Shown here: piece by piece, positions 57,007 through 64,000 of the stretch
Numbering within the stretch: the first letter of the stretch is position 1
Layout: the number at the start of each line of letters is the position of its first letter
Assembly: GCA_900112325.1 (NCBI GenBank)
Contig: FOLJ01000010.1
Location: 186,001-250,000 of the forward strand
Reading direction: 5' to 3'
From: Micromonospora sediminimaris
GTDB lineage: Bacteria > Actinomycetota > Actinomycetes > Mycobacteriales > Micromonosporaceae
DNA: 64,000 bases
Program-made: the position numbers and the translations under genes
Notes under the pieces: generated by a model
What the model was told of the DNA's origin: nothing
Seen by the model: only the letters and a program-made list of their open reading frames with translations
The model's database searches: none

Positions 57007-57867
57007 TCAGACGTGCGACGGCGGGGGCAGGTCACCCGTCCGGTCGGCGGGTACCGCCACGGTGATCCGGATCTCGGTGGTCAGCGACAAGCCGCCGCCA
57101 GCATCGCGGGCGGCGTCCAGCGCCTGCGCGGCGTCGGCGGTCGCGGCGGGCAGGCGGTCCGCCGGTAGGTGTTGCAGCAACGCCCGTCCGCCGTGTGACC
57201 ACATCCACCGCACCCAGTGGTCGACGTCGTCGAACCGGCTCTCGATCCGGTGCGCGACGATCGAGGTGACGGTGAGGCCGGCACCGTCCATGGTGGCGGT
57301 GATCGCCTGCTCGTCGGCGAACGGGCCGGCCGGCCGCGCCGGCCGGGCCTGGTCGGTCGGCAGATGCGCCGCCAGGGCGTCGGTGGCGGCGACGAAGGCC
57401 GGATCCTGGGCACCGAAGGTGCTGATCACCAGGCGGCCGGACGACCGCAACAGCCGAGCGTACGCCCGCAGTGCCTGTTGCGGCTGCGGGAGCAGGAAGA
57501 CGACCAGCCCGGCCAGGACGGCGTCGAAGCTGCGTGGCGGGAAGTCGGGCTGCTGCGCGTCGTCGACCCGGACGTCGACGTGGGTCAGACCAGCGCGGGT
57601 GACGTCCTCGGCGGTGAGGGCGACCATGGCCGGAGCCAGGTCGATCCCGGTGACGTGCCCGGTCGGCCCGGTGGCGTGCGCCGCCGGGAAAAGCACCGCG
57701 CCGCGACCGCAACCGACGTCGAGAACACGCTCACCCGGCCGGATGGCGGCGCGCCGGACGAGCTCGGCACCGAACGGACCGAAGAAGGAGACTCCGGTGC
57801 GGTCGTAGTTCGGCGCGGCCTGTTCGAACACCTCTGCGGCCCCACCGGGCCGGGCACTGCCCGTCAT
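57007..57867 (-). CDS. class I SAM-dependent methyltransferase
   Basis: This 286-aa protein has the SAM-binding motif VLDVGCGRGAV (about residues 49-59), GHVTGIDLAPAMV and FDAVLAGLVVFLLPQPQQAL, with a Ubie/Coq5-like core and a C-terminal lid. It should methylate a small molecule; the substrate is not evident. ATG 57867 is chosen because GGAGGGGGCG lies just upstream; the ATGs at 57882 and 57894 are alternatives. It is the sole gene between the acdS terminator and the ECF sigma gene, and has no pathway neighbours. Confidence 0.85.
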   Translation of the reverse strand: MTGSARPGGAAEVFEQAAPNYDRTGVSFFGPFGAELVRRAAIRPGERVLDVGCGRGAVLFPAAHATGPTGHVTGIDLAPAMVALTAEDVTRAGLTHVDVRVDDAQQPDFPPRSFDAVLAGLVVFLLPQPQQALRAYARLLRSSGRLVISTFGAQDPAFVAATDALAAHLPTDQARPARPAGPFADEQAITATMDGAGLTVTSIVAHRIESRFDDVDHWVRWMWSHGGRALLQHLPADRLPAATADAAQALDAARDAGGGLSLTTEIRITVAVPADRTGDLPPPSHV

Positions 57868-57905
57868 CGACGCCCCCTCCATCTTGTCGGACATGAAAAC
57901 CCTAA

Positions 57906-57937
57906 CCGGCAGGGGTGCCGGGTGGCGCCCCTGCCGG
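57906..57937 (-). terminator. terminator downstream of acdS
   Basis: CCGGCAGGGG at 57906-57915 pairs exactly with 57928-57937, with a further four pairs inside (one wobble), making a 14-bp stem. It starts 15 bp past the acdS stop. Confidence 0.7.
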
Positions 57938-57951
57938 CGCTTGCGGTCCGG

Positions 57952-58959
57952 TCAGGCGAAGAGCGTGTGATAGGCATTCAGCGCGGGTTGGCCACCCAGG
58001 TGGGCGTAGAGAACGTTGGCGTCGGCGGGGATGTCCCGGGCACGGACGAGGTCGATCAGCGCCGCCATCGACTTGCCCTCGTACACCGGGTCGATGATCA
58101 TGCCTTCCAGCTCACCGGTGAGCCGGATCGCGTCCAGGGTGGACTGGACCGGAAGGCCGTACCGCTCCCCTGCCCAGCCCGCCAGCACGGTGATCTCGTC
58201 GTCGCGCAGATCCCGCCCGAGGCCAATGAGTCCAGCGGTGTCACGGGCGATCTTCTCCACCTGGGCCCGGGTCTCGTCGAGCTTCGCCGAGGCGTCGATG
58301 CCGAGCACCCGCCGGGGCCGGTCCTGGCCGGCGAAACCGGCGATCATCCCCGCCTGGGTGCTGCCGGTGACGCTGCACACGACGATGGTGTCGAAGAAGA
58401 TCCCCAGCTCCCGTTCCTGTTGCTGGACCTCGTAGGCCCAGTTGGCGAAGCCGAGCCCGCCCAGCGGGTGGTCGGACGCCCCGGCGGGGATCGCGTACGG
58501 CACGCCACCGCCGGCCCGGACCTCCTCCAGCGCCCGCTGCCAGCTCTCCTTGATGCCGATGCCGAAGCCGTCCGGCGCGAGGCGCACCTCGGCCCCCATC
58601 ACGCGCGACAGCAGAATGTTGCCGACCTTGTCGTTGACCGGGTCCGGCCAGTCCACCCAGCTCTCCTGCACCAGGACGGCCTTCAGGCCGGCCCGGGCCG
58701 CGACGGCGGCCACCTGACGGGTGTGATTGGACTGCACGCCACCGATGCTGACCAGGGTGTCCGCGCCAAGGGCCAGGGCGTCGGGCAGCAGGTACTCCAG
58801 CTTGCGGGTCTTGTTTCCGCCGAAGGCCAGGCCGCTGTTGCAGTCTTCCCGCTTGGCCCAGATCCGGGCGCCGCCCAGATGGCGACTCAGCCGGTCCAGC
58901 GGATGGACCGGGCTGGGACCGAAGAGCAACGGGTAGCGGTCGAACGTGTCGAGAGACAT
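57952..58959 (-). CDS. acdS: 1-aminocyclopropane-1-carboxylate (ACC) deaminase
   Basis: AcdS uses pyridoxal phosphate to cleave ACC, the plant ethylene precursor, into alpha-ketobutyrate and ammonia. The 335-aa protein begins SLDTFDRYPLLFGPSPVHPLDRLSRHLGG, then KREDCNSGLAFGGNKTRKLEYL with the PLP lysine in GGNKTRK, and QSNHTRQVAAVAARAG with the catalytic Ser. It also has the DPVYEGKS segment with the Tyr-Glu pair and YAHLGGQP with the Leu typical of true deaminases rather than D-cysteine desulfhydrase. Related to root-associated lifestyle in other actinobacteria. ATG 58959 lacks a ribosome binding site but lies 7 nt from a -10 box. Confidence 0.93.
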   Translation of the reverse strand: MSLDTFDRYPLLFGPSPVHPLDRLSRHLGGARIWAKREDCNSGLAFGGNKTRKLEYLLPDALALGADTLVSIGGVQSNHTRQVAAVAARAGLKAVLVQESWVDWPDPVNDKVGNILLSRVMGAEVRLAPDGFGIGIKESWQRALEEVRAGGGVPYAIPAGASDHPLGGLGFANWAYEVQQQERELGIFFDTIVVCSVTGSTQAGMIAGFAGQDRPRRVLGIDASAKLDETRAQVEKIARDTAGLIGLGRDLRDDEITVLAGWAGERYGLPVQSTLDAIRLTGELEGMIIDPVYEGKSMAALIDLVRARDIPADANVLYAHLGGQPALNAYHTLFA

Positions 58960-58966
58960 GCAGCAT

Positions 58967-58995
58967 ATTGCACGTTGCATGCCTTCGCGTGTCAA
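58967..58995 (-). promoter_or_regulatory. sigma70-like promoter of acdS, leaderless
   Basis: On the minus strand TTGACA (58990-58995) is a perfect -35, with a 17-bp spacer to TGCAAT (58967-58972), and ATG 58959 begins 7 nt after it. The -10 region holds two TTGCA-type half-sites (TTGCACGTTGCA on the plus strand, 58968-58979) that could form an operator. Confidence 0.6.
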
Positions 58996-59044
58996 GCCCT
59001 CGTCGCGTACGGTGGGCTGCCCGACGCGGTACGACGACGGCAAC

Positions 59045-59076
59045 GGGGGCGTGACGTCCGTCGACGTCACGCCCCC
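59045..59076 (-). terminator. terminator downstream of the secreted HNH gene
   Basis: GGGGGCGTGACGTC at 59045-59058 pairs exactly with 59063-59076 across a 4-nt loop, 31 bp past the stop of the gene at 59108-59740 and upstream of the acdS promoter. Confidence 0.7.
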
Positions 59077-59107
59077 GGTCACCGGTGCCGCCCTGGCGGG
59101 CGGGATC

Positions 59108-59740
59108 TCAGCAGGTGTTGAGCATCGTGCTCAGCGCCGACTTCTCCGCGCTGTTCACGGTGAGGCCGTAGTACCACTTCACCTGGATCCAGGCCCGGGC
59201 GTAGGTGCAGTGGAAGGCCGCGCGCGGCGGCTTCCAGGCGGCCGGGTCCTTGTCGCCCTTGGACGAGTTGACGGTGCCGGTGACCGCCCACAGTTCCGGC
59301 CCGCCCAGGTCGTTGGCGTAGGTCTGGCGATGCGAGGTGCTCCAGGCCCAGGCGCCCGAACGCCACGCCTCGGCCAGCGGCACCACGTGGTCGATGGAGA
59401 TCTCGGCGGGGTTCGTGCGGGTCACCCCGTCGTACGGGCTGTACCAGGACCCGGAGGTCGGATAACAGCTGGAGTTCACCACGACGTTGCTGCCGTCCCG
59501 CTTGAGCACCTGCTCCCGGGTGTTGCAGGCGCCGGTGATGGTGATCCAGTGCGGGAAGAGGTCGCGGTTGTAGCTGGACTGGTGGGACTCGGCCGCGACG
59601 GTGAGCGAGTTCAGCCGGCTCACCGCCGTGCTGTACGAGGGGATGTTGGGGGGTGTGGCATGGGCGGCCGGCGGCACGAGTACCACCGACAGGGCGACAG
59701 CGACCACCGAGACGATCGCCACCTTGCGTAGGTGAGCCAC
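59108..59740 (-). CDS. secreted HNH-type nuclease (DUF1524 family)
   Basis: This 210-aa protein has a signal peptide (KVAIVSVVAVALSVVLVPPAAHA, residues 6-28, cleaved near AHA) and a mature part of about 180 residues. The catalytic core SIDHVVPLAEAWRSGAWAW (about residues 114-132) fits the HNH motif of DUF1524 nucleases. Several cysteines (GACN, SSCY, FHCT, LNTC) likely form disulfides outside the cell. A secreted nuclease may degrade extracellular DNA for nutrients or in competition. GTG 59740 has GGAG 7 nt upstream. It is transcribed toward acdS, separated from it by a hairpin. Confidence 0.88.
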   Translation of the reverse strand: MAHLRKVAIVSVVAVALSVVLVPPAAHATPPNIPSYSTAVSRLNSLTVAAESHQSSYNRDLFPHWITITGACNTREQVLKRDGSNVVVNSSCYPTSGSWYSPYDGVTRTNPAEISIDHVVPLAEAWRSGAWAWSTSHRQTYANDLGGPELWAVTGTVNSSKGDKDPAAWKPPRAAFHCTYARAWIQVKWYYGLTVNSAEKSALSTMLNTC

Positions 59741-59926
59741 GGGACGACTCCTGACTGTCTCCTGCGACGGCGGGTGGGGGAACCCGGCTTGGGGGCGCGG
59801 CAGGCGACATCAGGATTCTCGCAGAAATCGCGATCAATAAATGTCATCGCGCTACAAGCACCGTGAACGCCACATGAAGACCCGCCGCGTCCCTGCGGTG
59901 CTTCGTGCGTCGGACCGGGCGCGGCG

Positions 59927-60601
59927 CTACGCCGGGCGCTCCGGACCGTTGCGGACGCGGTCGGTCCGGTACGCCCACATCGCGATCTCCACCCGGTTAC
60001 GGACACCGAGCTTGACCATCAGGCTGGCGATGTGGGTCTTCACGGTGCTGAGGCTGATGTGCAACTCCTCGGCGATCTCGGTGTTGGTGCGACCCCGCGC
60101 GACAGCCACCAACACCTCCTCCTCCCGCAGCGTCAGCGCGTCGACCGGCTGCTGCGGCGGCGCGGCCGGACCCGCGTCGGCGAAGGCTCGGAGCAGCCGG
60201 GTGGTGATGTTCGGCGCGATGAGCGCGTCTCCGGCGGCGGCAGCCCGTACGGCCTGGGTGAGCAGCGCCGCGCCGGCGTCCTTGAGCAGGAAACCACGCG
60301 CTCCGGCGCGGAGCGCGGCGTAGACGTACTCGTCGAGGTCGAAGGTGGTGATCACGACCACCGCCAAGGGGTCGGGCACGGCCGGGCCAGCGAGGCGACG
60401 GGTGGCCTCGATGCCGTCCACGCCGGGCATCCGGATGTCGAACAGACACACGTCCGGGCGTAGTCGCCGGGCGAGTCCGACGGCTCGGTGACCGTCGCCC
60501 ACCTCGCCCACCACCTCGATGTCCGGCTGGGCGTTGAGGATCATCGTCAGGCCGGTACGGACGATCTCCTGGTCGTCGGCGACGATCACGCGGATGGCCA
60601 C
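59927..60601 (-). CDS. LuxR/NarL-type response regulator, orphan
   Basis: This 224-aa protein has an intact receiver (VIVADDQEIVRTGL acidic pair; DVCLFDIRMPGVDG phosphoacceptor; TTFDLDEYVYAALRAGARGFLLKD conserved Thr and Lys) and a C-terminal LuxR helix-turn-helix (LTLREEEVLVAVARGRTNTEIAEELHISLSTVKTHIASLMVKLGV). No histidine kinase is encoded nearby, so its partner is elsewhere. GTG 60601 is chosen as the start because the receiver begins there; TTCAAT, ending 6 nt upstream, might be a weak -10 box. The divergent gene encodes a DUF2306 membrane protein. Confidence 0.88.
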   Translation of the reverse strand: MAIRVIVADDQEIVRTGLTMILNAQPDIEVVGEVGDGHRAVGLARRLRPDVCLFDIRMPGVDGIEATRRLAGPAVPDPLAVVVITTFDLDEYVYAALRAGARGFLLKDAGAALLTQAVRAAAAGDALIAPNITTRLLRAFADAGPAAPPQQPVDALTLREEEVLVAVARGRTNTEIAEELHISLSTVKTHIASLMVKLGVRNRVEIAMWAYRTDRVRNGPERPA

Positions 60602-60837
60602 CCCACGATTGAACACGGCCGGCGGCCCGGCCCAAAGTACGACCAGCTTCCCCGTCCATCGGCCGAGACGACGCCGGCCCGCACGGCGATGAGTACGGTC
60701 CGCCGCGTTGCCAGGATCGATGAAACAGGAGCGGCCGGTTCCTTCCCGACTGACCCGCAAACCGCGTCCGGCCAGTGTCGGGCGGGCAACGGGCAGTGGG
60801 CGGAGGGCTGGTCGCCGCGAGAAGGGATGCCACAGCT

Positions 60838-61527
60838 GTGACAGCCTCCGCCAGGTCGACCTGGCTCATTCCCGCCGGTCTGCTGGTGCTCGGCGTGGTG
60901 CCGGTGGTGGCCGGCGGCCTCCGCCTGGCCGAACTGGCCGGCGGCGCCCAGGTGCTGCCCGACGGCGACCGGATCGCCTCACCCCCGCTGCCGCTGGTGG
61001 CCCACATCGTCGCGGTGACCGTGTTCAGCGTCCTCGGCGCCTTCCAGTTCACGCCCCGGTCGCGTCGGCCGCACCGTGGTTGGCACCGGATCGCCGGTCG
61101 GGTGCTGATTCCCTTCGGGCTGCTCACCGCGGTGAGTGGCCTGTGGCTGACCCTGGTCCCGGCCCGGGGGCCACTCGACAGTGACACGCTGGTCGCCGTC
61201 CGCGTGGTGGTCAGCGTCGCCATGGCGGGCGCGATCGTCCTCGGCTTCGTAGCGGTCCGACGCCGCGACTTCGCCCGGCACCGCGCCTGGATGATCCGCG
61301 GCTACGCCATCGGAATGGGCGCAGGTACCCAGTTCTTCACCCAGATGGCCTGGCTCGCCGCTGTCGGTCCACTCACGACCTTCGGCCGGACCGGAACGAT
61401 GACCGCCGCCTGGCTGATCAACGTGGTGCTGGCGGAATGGATCATCCGGCGGCGCGGCGGTACCACCGGAGCGCGCCCGGCGGCGCGCGGGCGCCGCGCC
61501 CGCGAGGGCACGGCGATTCCGGTGTGA
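60838..61527 (+). CDS. DUF2306 family membrane protein
   Basis: This 229-aa protein has six hydrophobic segments, starting with STWLIPAGLLVLGVVPVVAGGLRLAEL. It carries the family's conserved histidines in HIVAVTVFSVLGAFQFTPRSRRPHRGWHRIAGRVLI (HRxxGR-type) and in RRRDFARHRAWMIRGYAIGMGAGTQ. The layout resembles cytochrome b561-like or DUF2306 proteins, in which His residues may bind heme, but no biochemical role is established. GTG 60838 follows AAGGGA at long spacing; an upstream in-frame ATG at 60775 adds 21 unlikely residues. Confidence 0.75.
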   Translation: MTASARSTWLIPAGLLVLGVVPVVAGGLRLAELAGGAQVLPDGDRIASPPLPLVAHIVAVTVFSVLGAFQFTPRSRRPHRGWHRIAGRVLIPFGLLTAVSGLWLTLVPARGPLDSDTLVAVRVVVSVAMAGAIVLGFVAVRRRDFARHRAWMIRGYAIGMGAGTQFFTQMAWLAAVGPLTTFGRTGTMTAAWLINVVLAEWIIRRRGGTTGARPAARGRRAREGTAIPV

Positions 61528-61599
61528 GACCTCCGAGCGGGTGTCACGTTCGGCGGCTGGGCGGGGTCGAAGACCTGTACCCATCCGAACGGAGAAGCC

Positions 61600-62376
61600 A
61601 TGAACGACGCCGCGACGAACGCTCCCGTCCTGGTCACCGGCGGCACCGGCACACTCGGCGGGCACGTCCTGCCGCGCCTGAGCGCGGCGGGACACACCGT
61701 ACGGGTACTCAGCCGCAAGACCCACCGAGGTGTCGACGGCGTCGAGTACGTCACGGGCGACCTGCTCAGGGACGAGGGCATCGAGCCTGCTGTCGACGGT
61801 GTCCACACGCTGCTGCACCTGGCCGGCGGCCCGAAGGGCGACGACCGGGCCACCGCCAGCCTGATGCGGGCCGCCGCCCGAGCCGGGGTACGGCACGTCG
61901 TCTACATCTCGGTCATCGGTGCCGGCCGGGTGCCGATCGGCTACTTCGAGGCCAAGCACGGCGCGGAGCGGGCGGTAAGCGAATCCGACGTGCCGTGGAC
62001 GACGCTGCGGGCCGCGCAGTTCCACGACCTGGTCTACACCGTCGTGCGGAAGCTGGCAGCCCTGCCGATCGTGCCCGACCCGAGGGTGATCCGGTTCCAG
62101 CCGGTCGACTCCCGCGACGTCGCCGACCGGCTGGTCGACCTGGTCCAGGGCGTTTCGTCCGGTCTCGTGCCCGAACTGGCGGGACCGCAGGTCTACCCGC
62201 TGGCCGAACTGATCCGCAGCTACCTCGCCGCCCGCGGCGGGAACCGGCCCTTCCTGCCGGTCCCGGTGCCCGGGGCGGTCGGCAGGGCGTACCGCCACGG
62301 CCACAACCTCACCGTCGACGGCGTCACCGTCGGCACCCGCACCTGGGAGGATTACCTGGCCGAGAAGTTGCGCTGA
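61600..62376 (+). CDS. NAD(P)-binding epimerase/SDR family protein
   Basis: This 258-aa atypical short-chain dehydrogenase has the N-terminal VLVTGGTGTLGGHVLPRLSAAGHTVRVLSRK Rossmann motif. A central VVYISVIGAGRVPIGYFEAKHGAERAV shows Tyr/Lys-type positions (YFEAK) and TTLRAAQFHDLV follows, as in NmrA-like NAD(P)-binding proteins. The TRTWEDYLAEK end is common in that group. Whether it reduces a substrate or only senses the NAD(P) state is unclear. GGAG precedes the ATG at 6 nt. Its end overlaps by 25 bp with the convergent beta-helix gene. Confidence 0.85.
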   Translation: MNDAATNAPVLVTGGTGTLGGHVLPRLSAAGHTVRVLSRKTHRGVDGVEYVTGDLLRDEGIEPAVDGVHTLLHLAGGPKGDDRATASLMRAAARAGVRHVVYISVIGAGRVPIGYFEAKHGAERAVSESDVPWTTLRAAQFHDLVYTVVRKLAALPIVPDPRVIRFQPVDSRDVADRLVDLVQGVSSGLVPELAGPQVYPLAELIRSYLAARGGNRPFLPVPVPGAVGRAYRHGHNLTVDGVTVGTRTWEDYLAEKLR

Positions 62377-63467
62377 TCGACCTCCGGCCACCGGAACCCG
62401 GCCGGCTGGCGGCGACCGACGGTCGCCCCGTCATCGGGCAGCGGGCCGGCCGGGTCCGCCCGCAGGTCGACGCGGATCCCGTCCAGGATCACACCGGATG
62501 CCTGCTCGACGACGATGGGCGACCGAGGACGCCGCGCCTCGCCGGGCCCGGCCGTGGCGAGCGGCAGCGGCACGAACGTGCAGTCCCGGACCACCACGTC
62601 CCGGTATTCGAGTACCCGGAACGAGTGGTCGATCTCGCTGCGTCCCCAGCCCGCGATCCGGACCGCGTACAGCGGACCGTTCCAGGCCACGTGGGCACCC
62701 GAGACGCGGATACGCGCGCCGACCGGGTTGTCACCGGCGGAGTGGAACCGGTCGGTGTTGTCGCCGGGCAGGAGCCGGAAGCCGATCTCGACATCGGACA
62801 GGTGGACCCGGTCCACCGTCACGTCGTGCACCGAGCTGAGGTAGAACCCCTCGAAAGCGTCGGACACGCGCAGGTCACGGAGTTCGAGGTGGTGCGGATG
62901 GTACGAGGGCCCGACGATCGAGTCGACCCCGTCGCCGACCGCGCCCCAGTGCACGGCGATGCCGGTGCAGCCACCGACGATGGAGACGTCGCTGATGGTG
63001 ACGTCGCGCACCGCGCCCATGACGGCGACGCAGTTGGCGGCGCGCTCGTCGCGGCGCTCGACCTCGACGCGCCGGATCTGGATGTCCTCGATCCACTCCG
63101 CCCCGGCCGGGTAGAGGTAGTTCCCGATGGTGATGGCGGTGCCCCGGTCGCCGCCGTGCTCCCCCGGCGCGCACGGCGGCGGGCGGAAGCCGATGTCCTG
63201 GACGGTCACCCGGGAGCCCAGCACGTGGACGATGGGTTCGCCGGCCGACGAGGACGACGTCAGCCACGTGGTCACCGGCCCGTTGCCCGGCGCGGCCCCG
63301 GTCAGCGTCCAGCCCGAGCCGAGCACCACTCCCCGGTCCAGGGTGAAGGCGCCCGCCGGCAGCCGCAGGGTGCCCCCGGTACCGGAGGCCAGGATCTGTT
63401 CGAGCGCCCGCCGGTTTGCCGCTGGATCAGCAGTGAGGGTCAGGTCATGGTGGTTGTGCTCGGTCAC
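62352..63467 (-). CDS. right-handed parallel beta-helix protein
   Basis: This 371-aa protein has the repeating short-strand pattern of right-handed beta-helices (pectate-lyase-like): GTLRLPAGAFTLDRGVVLGSGWTLTGAAPG, then many rungs such as VRDVTISDVSIVGG, HHLELRDLRVSDAF and VHDVTVDRVHLSDVEIG. There is no signal peptide, so it is probably cytosolic, or secreted by an unusual route. The fold is used by pectate lyases, polygalacturonases and phage tail spikes, and no catalytic signature picks one. GTG 63467 overlaps the upstream gene's stop (GTGA), so the two are coupled. The tail overlaps the NAD(P)-binding gene. Confidence 0.7.
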   Translation of the reverse strand: MTEHNHHDLTLTADPAANRRALEQILASGTGGTLRLPAGAFTLDRGVVLGSGWTLTGAAPGNGPVTTWLTSSSSAGEPIVHVLGSRVTVQDIGFRPPPCAPGEHGGDRGTAITIGNYLYPAGAEWIEDIQIRRVEVERRDERAANCVAVMGAVRDVTISDVSIVGGCTGIAVHWGAVGDGVDSIVGPSYHPHHLELRDLRVSDAFEGFYLSSVHDVTVDRVHLSDVEIGFRLLPGDNTDRFHSAGDNPVGARIRVSGAHVAWNGPLYAVRIAGWGRSEIDHSFRVLEYRDVVVRDCTFVPLPLATAGPGEARRPRSPIVVEQASGVILDGIRVDLRADPAGPLPDDGATVGRRQPAGFRWPEVDQRNFSAR

Positions 63468-64000
63468 CGATGACACTCCAACTCGACGAGCTGGCAGACG
63501 GTCTCGGCGACCCGCCGCCGTACCGCCGGGTTGTCGTGCTCGGCGAGCCCGACCAGCACCGGACCGGGCGCCGTACGCTCGACCACCACGTCGAGGGTCT
63601 CCTCGCCCTGCGGGGTGGCGCTCACCCGGCACTCGGTGCCGTCGACCAGATGGACGCCCCGGACCACCAGCCGGTCCGGGTGCGGCGGCCGGGTGAACGG
63701 CGACGCCTCGAACAGCGCGTATCCCGCCCCACGCTGCGCCACCCGGAACGCCTTCAGCACGGTCTGGCCCTGCTGGCGGCGCAGCCACTTCTGGCTCGGC
63801 TGTCGCACCGCTGCCGGTGGGGCGGTGGCGGCCGCGATCCGCAGCCGGCACCGTACGGTGGGGTCGGCGGCGTTGACCACGATGAACCGCGACCGGGGGT
63901 GTCCCTGTCCGCGACCTCGCGCCCCGACCAGACCTCCGGCGCTGACCAGCCCGGCGAGCTGGGCGGCGGCACCGGCGAGTCGAGTGGCATCACCGCGCTG
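63464..64000 (-). CDS. hypothetical protein, partial (5' end beyond the window)
   Basis: I do not recognise this protein. The open frame continues from the stop at 63464 to the last base of the window (at least 178 codons), and its start lies beyond the right edge. The visible part includes an Ala/Gly-rich stretch (LAGAAAQLAGLVSAGGLVGA), then SRFIVVNAADPTVRCRLRIAAAT. It ends in LVGLAEHDNPAVRRRVAETVCQLVELECHR, a region with no known motif. It is translationally coupled to the beta-helix gene through a GTGA overlap, so the two probably act together, for example as a polymer-binding protein and its partner. A GTG at 63880 could be an internal start. Confidence 0.55.
   Translation of the reverse strand, partial: QRGDATRLAGAAAQLAGLVSAGGLVGARGRGQGHPRSRFIVVNAADPTVRCRLRIAAATAPPAAVRQPSQKWLRRQQGQTVLKAFRVAQRGAGYALFEASPFTRPPHPDRLVVRGVHLVDGTECRVSATPQGEETLDVVVERTAPGPVLVGLAEHDNPAVRRRVAETVCQLVELECHR

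Noticed and set aside
1..64000. tRNA, rRNA, tmRNA, CRISPR array, transposase or integrase
   Set aside because: Looked for cloverleaf-type and repeat-spacer patterns and IS-type genes; none seen. The tandem repeat at 4481-4600 has no spacers, and no ssrA gene is visible near smpB.

Overview
The window is very GC-rich, densely packed chromosomal DNA from an actinobacterium, most likely a member of the Micromonosporaceae (Micromonospora or a close relative). That placement is inference. It rests on a complete Pup-proteasome system, an actinobacterial SapB-type (class III) lanthipeptide cluster, the gene order helY, tatC, tatA, pafC, pafB, pafA, many leaderless GTG/ATG starts preceded by a TANNNT -10 box, and a GATCTTGCACTT inverted-repeat element of a kind I associate with this family. 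No rRNA, tRNA, CRISPR array, insertion sequence or prophage is visible.

Layout. 1-12.8 kb: housekeeping and accessory genes (HATPase-type regulator, DksA/TraR-type zinc-finger protein, SCP2-like protein with a glycogen-debranching-like enzyme, Nudix hydrolase, large membrane protein with a lipase-like serine motif, SmpB, Phd/YefM-like protein, MHYT membrane protein, HelY helicase, HAD hydrolase). 12.9-23.4 kb: diacylglycerol-kinase-like gene, then a SapB-type locus with LanKC synthetase, a 39-aa precursor, two ABC exporter half-transporters and two LuxR-type regulators, flanked by a proline-rich secreted protein. 23.5-30.2 kb: tatC, tatA, pafC, pafB, a DUF3866-type gene and pafA. 30.3-37.2 kb: the four dTDP-L-rhamnose genes (rfbC, rfbA / rfbB, rfbD) and a translationally coupled surface-glycan operon (DUF2304 protein, two GT2 glycosyltransferases, a flippase). 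37.3-43.5 kb: prcA, prcB, an endonuclease VII/HNH gene, pup, dop and arc/mpa. 43.7-49.9 kb: ferredoxin, a conserved gene preceded by a possible 33-aa ORF, trmI, a site-2 protease, a RecB-family nuclease and a two-component pair. 50.2-64 kb: a MacB/FtsX-type ABC exporter, HAD phosphatase, neutral zinc metallopeptidase lipoprotein, DGPF/YCII protein with an ECF sigma factor, methyltransferase, ACC deaminase (acdS), secreted HNH nuclease, orphan response regulator, DUF2306 membrane protein, NAD(P)-binding protein, right-handed beta-helix protein and a gene running off the right edge.

How the genes work together. Dop deamidates the C-terminal Gln of Pup, PafA ligates Pup to substrate lysines, ARC/Mpa unfolds pupylated proteins into the PrcA/PrcB core, and PafB/PafC are the paired WYL regulators of the actinobacterial DNA-damage response. 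The rfb genes make dTDP-L-rhamnose, probably for the adjacent glycosyltransferases. The LanKC enzyme would modify the SapB-like peptide and the two ABC proteins would export it; in Streptomyces this product is a morphogen that helps aerial hyphae rise. The lanthipeptide block lies between helY and tatC, which are neighbours in Mycobacterium tuberculosis, so it looks like a lineage-specific insertion. Many operons end in strong GC-rich hairpins, listed separately.
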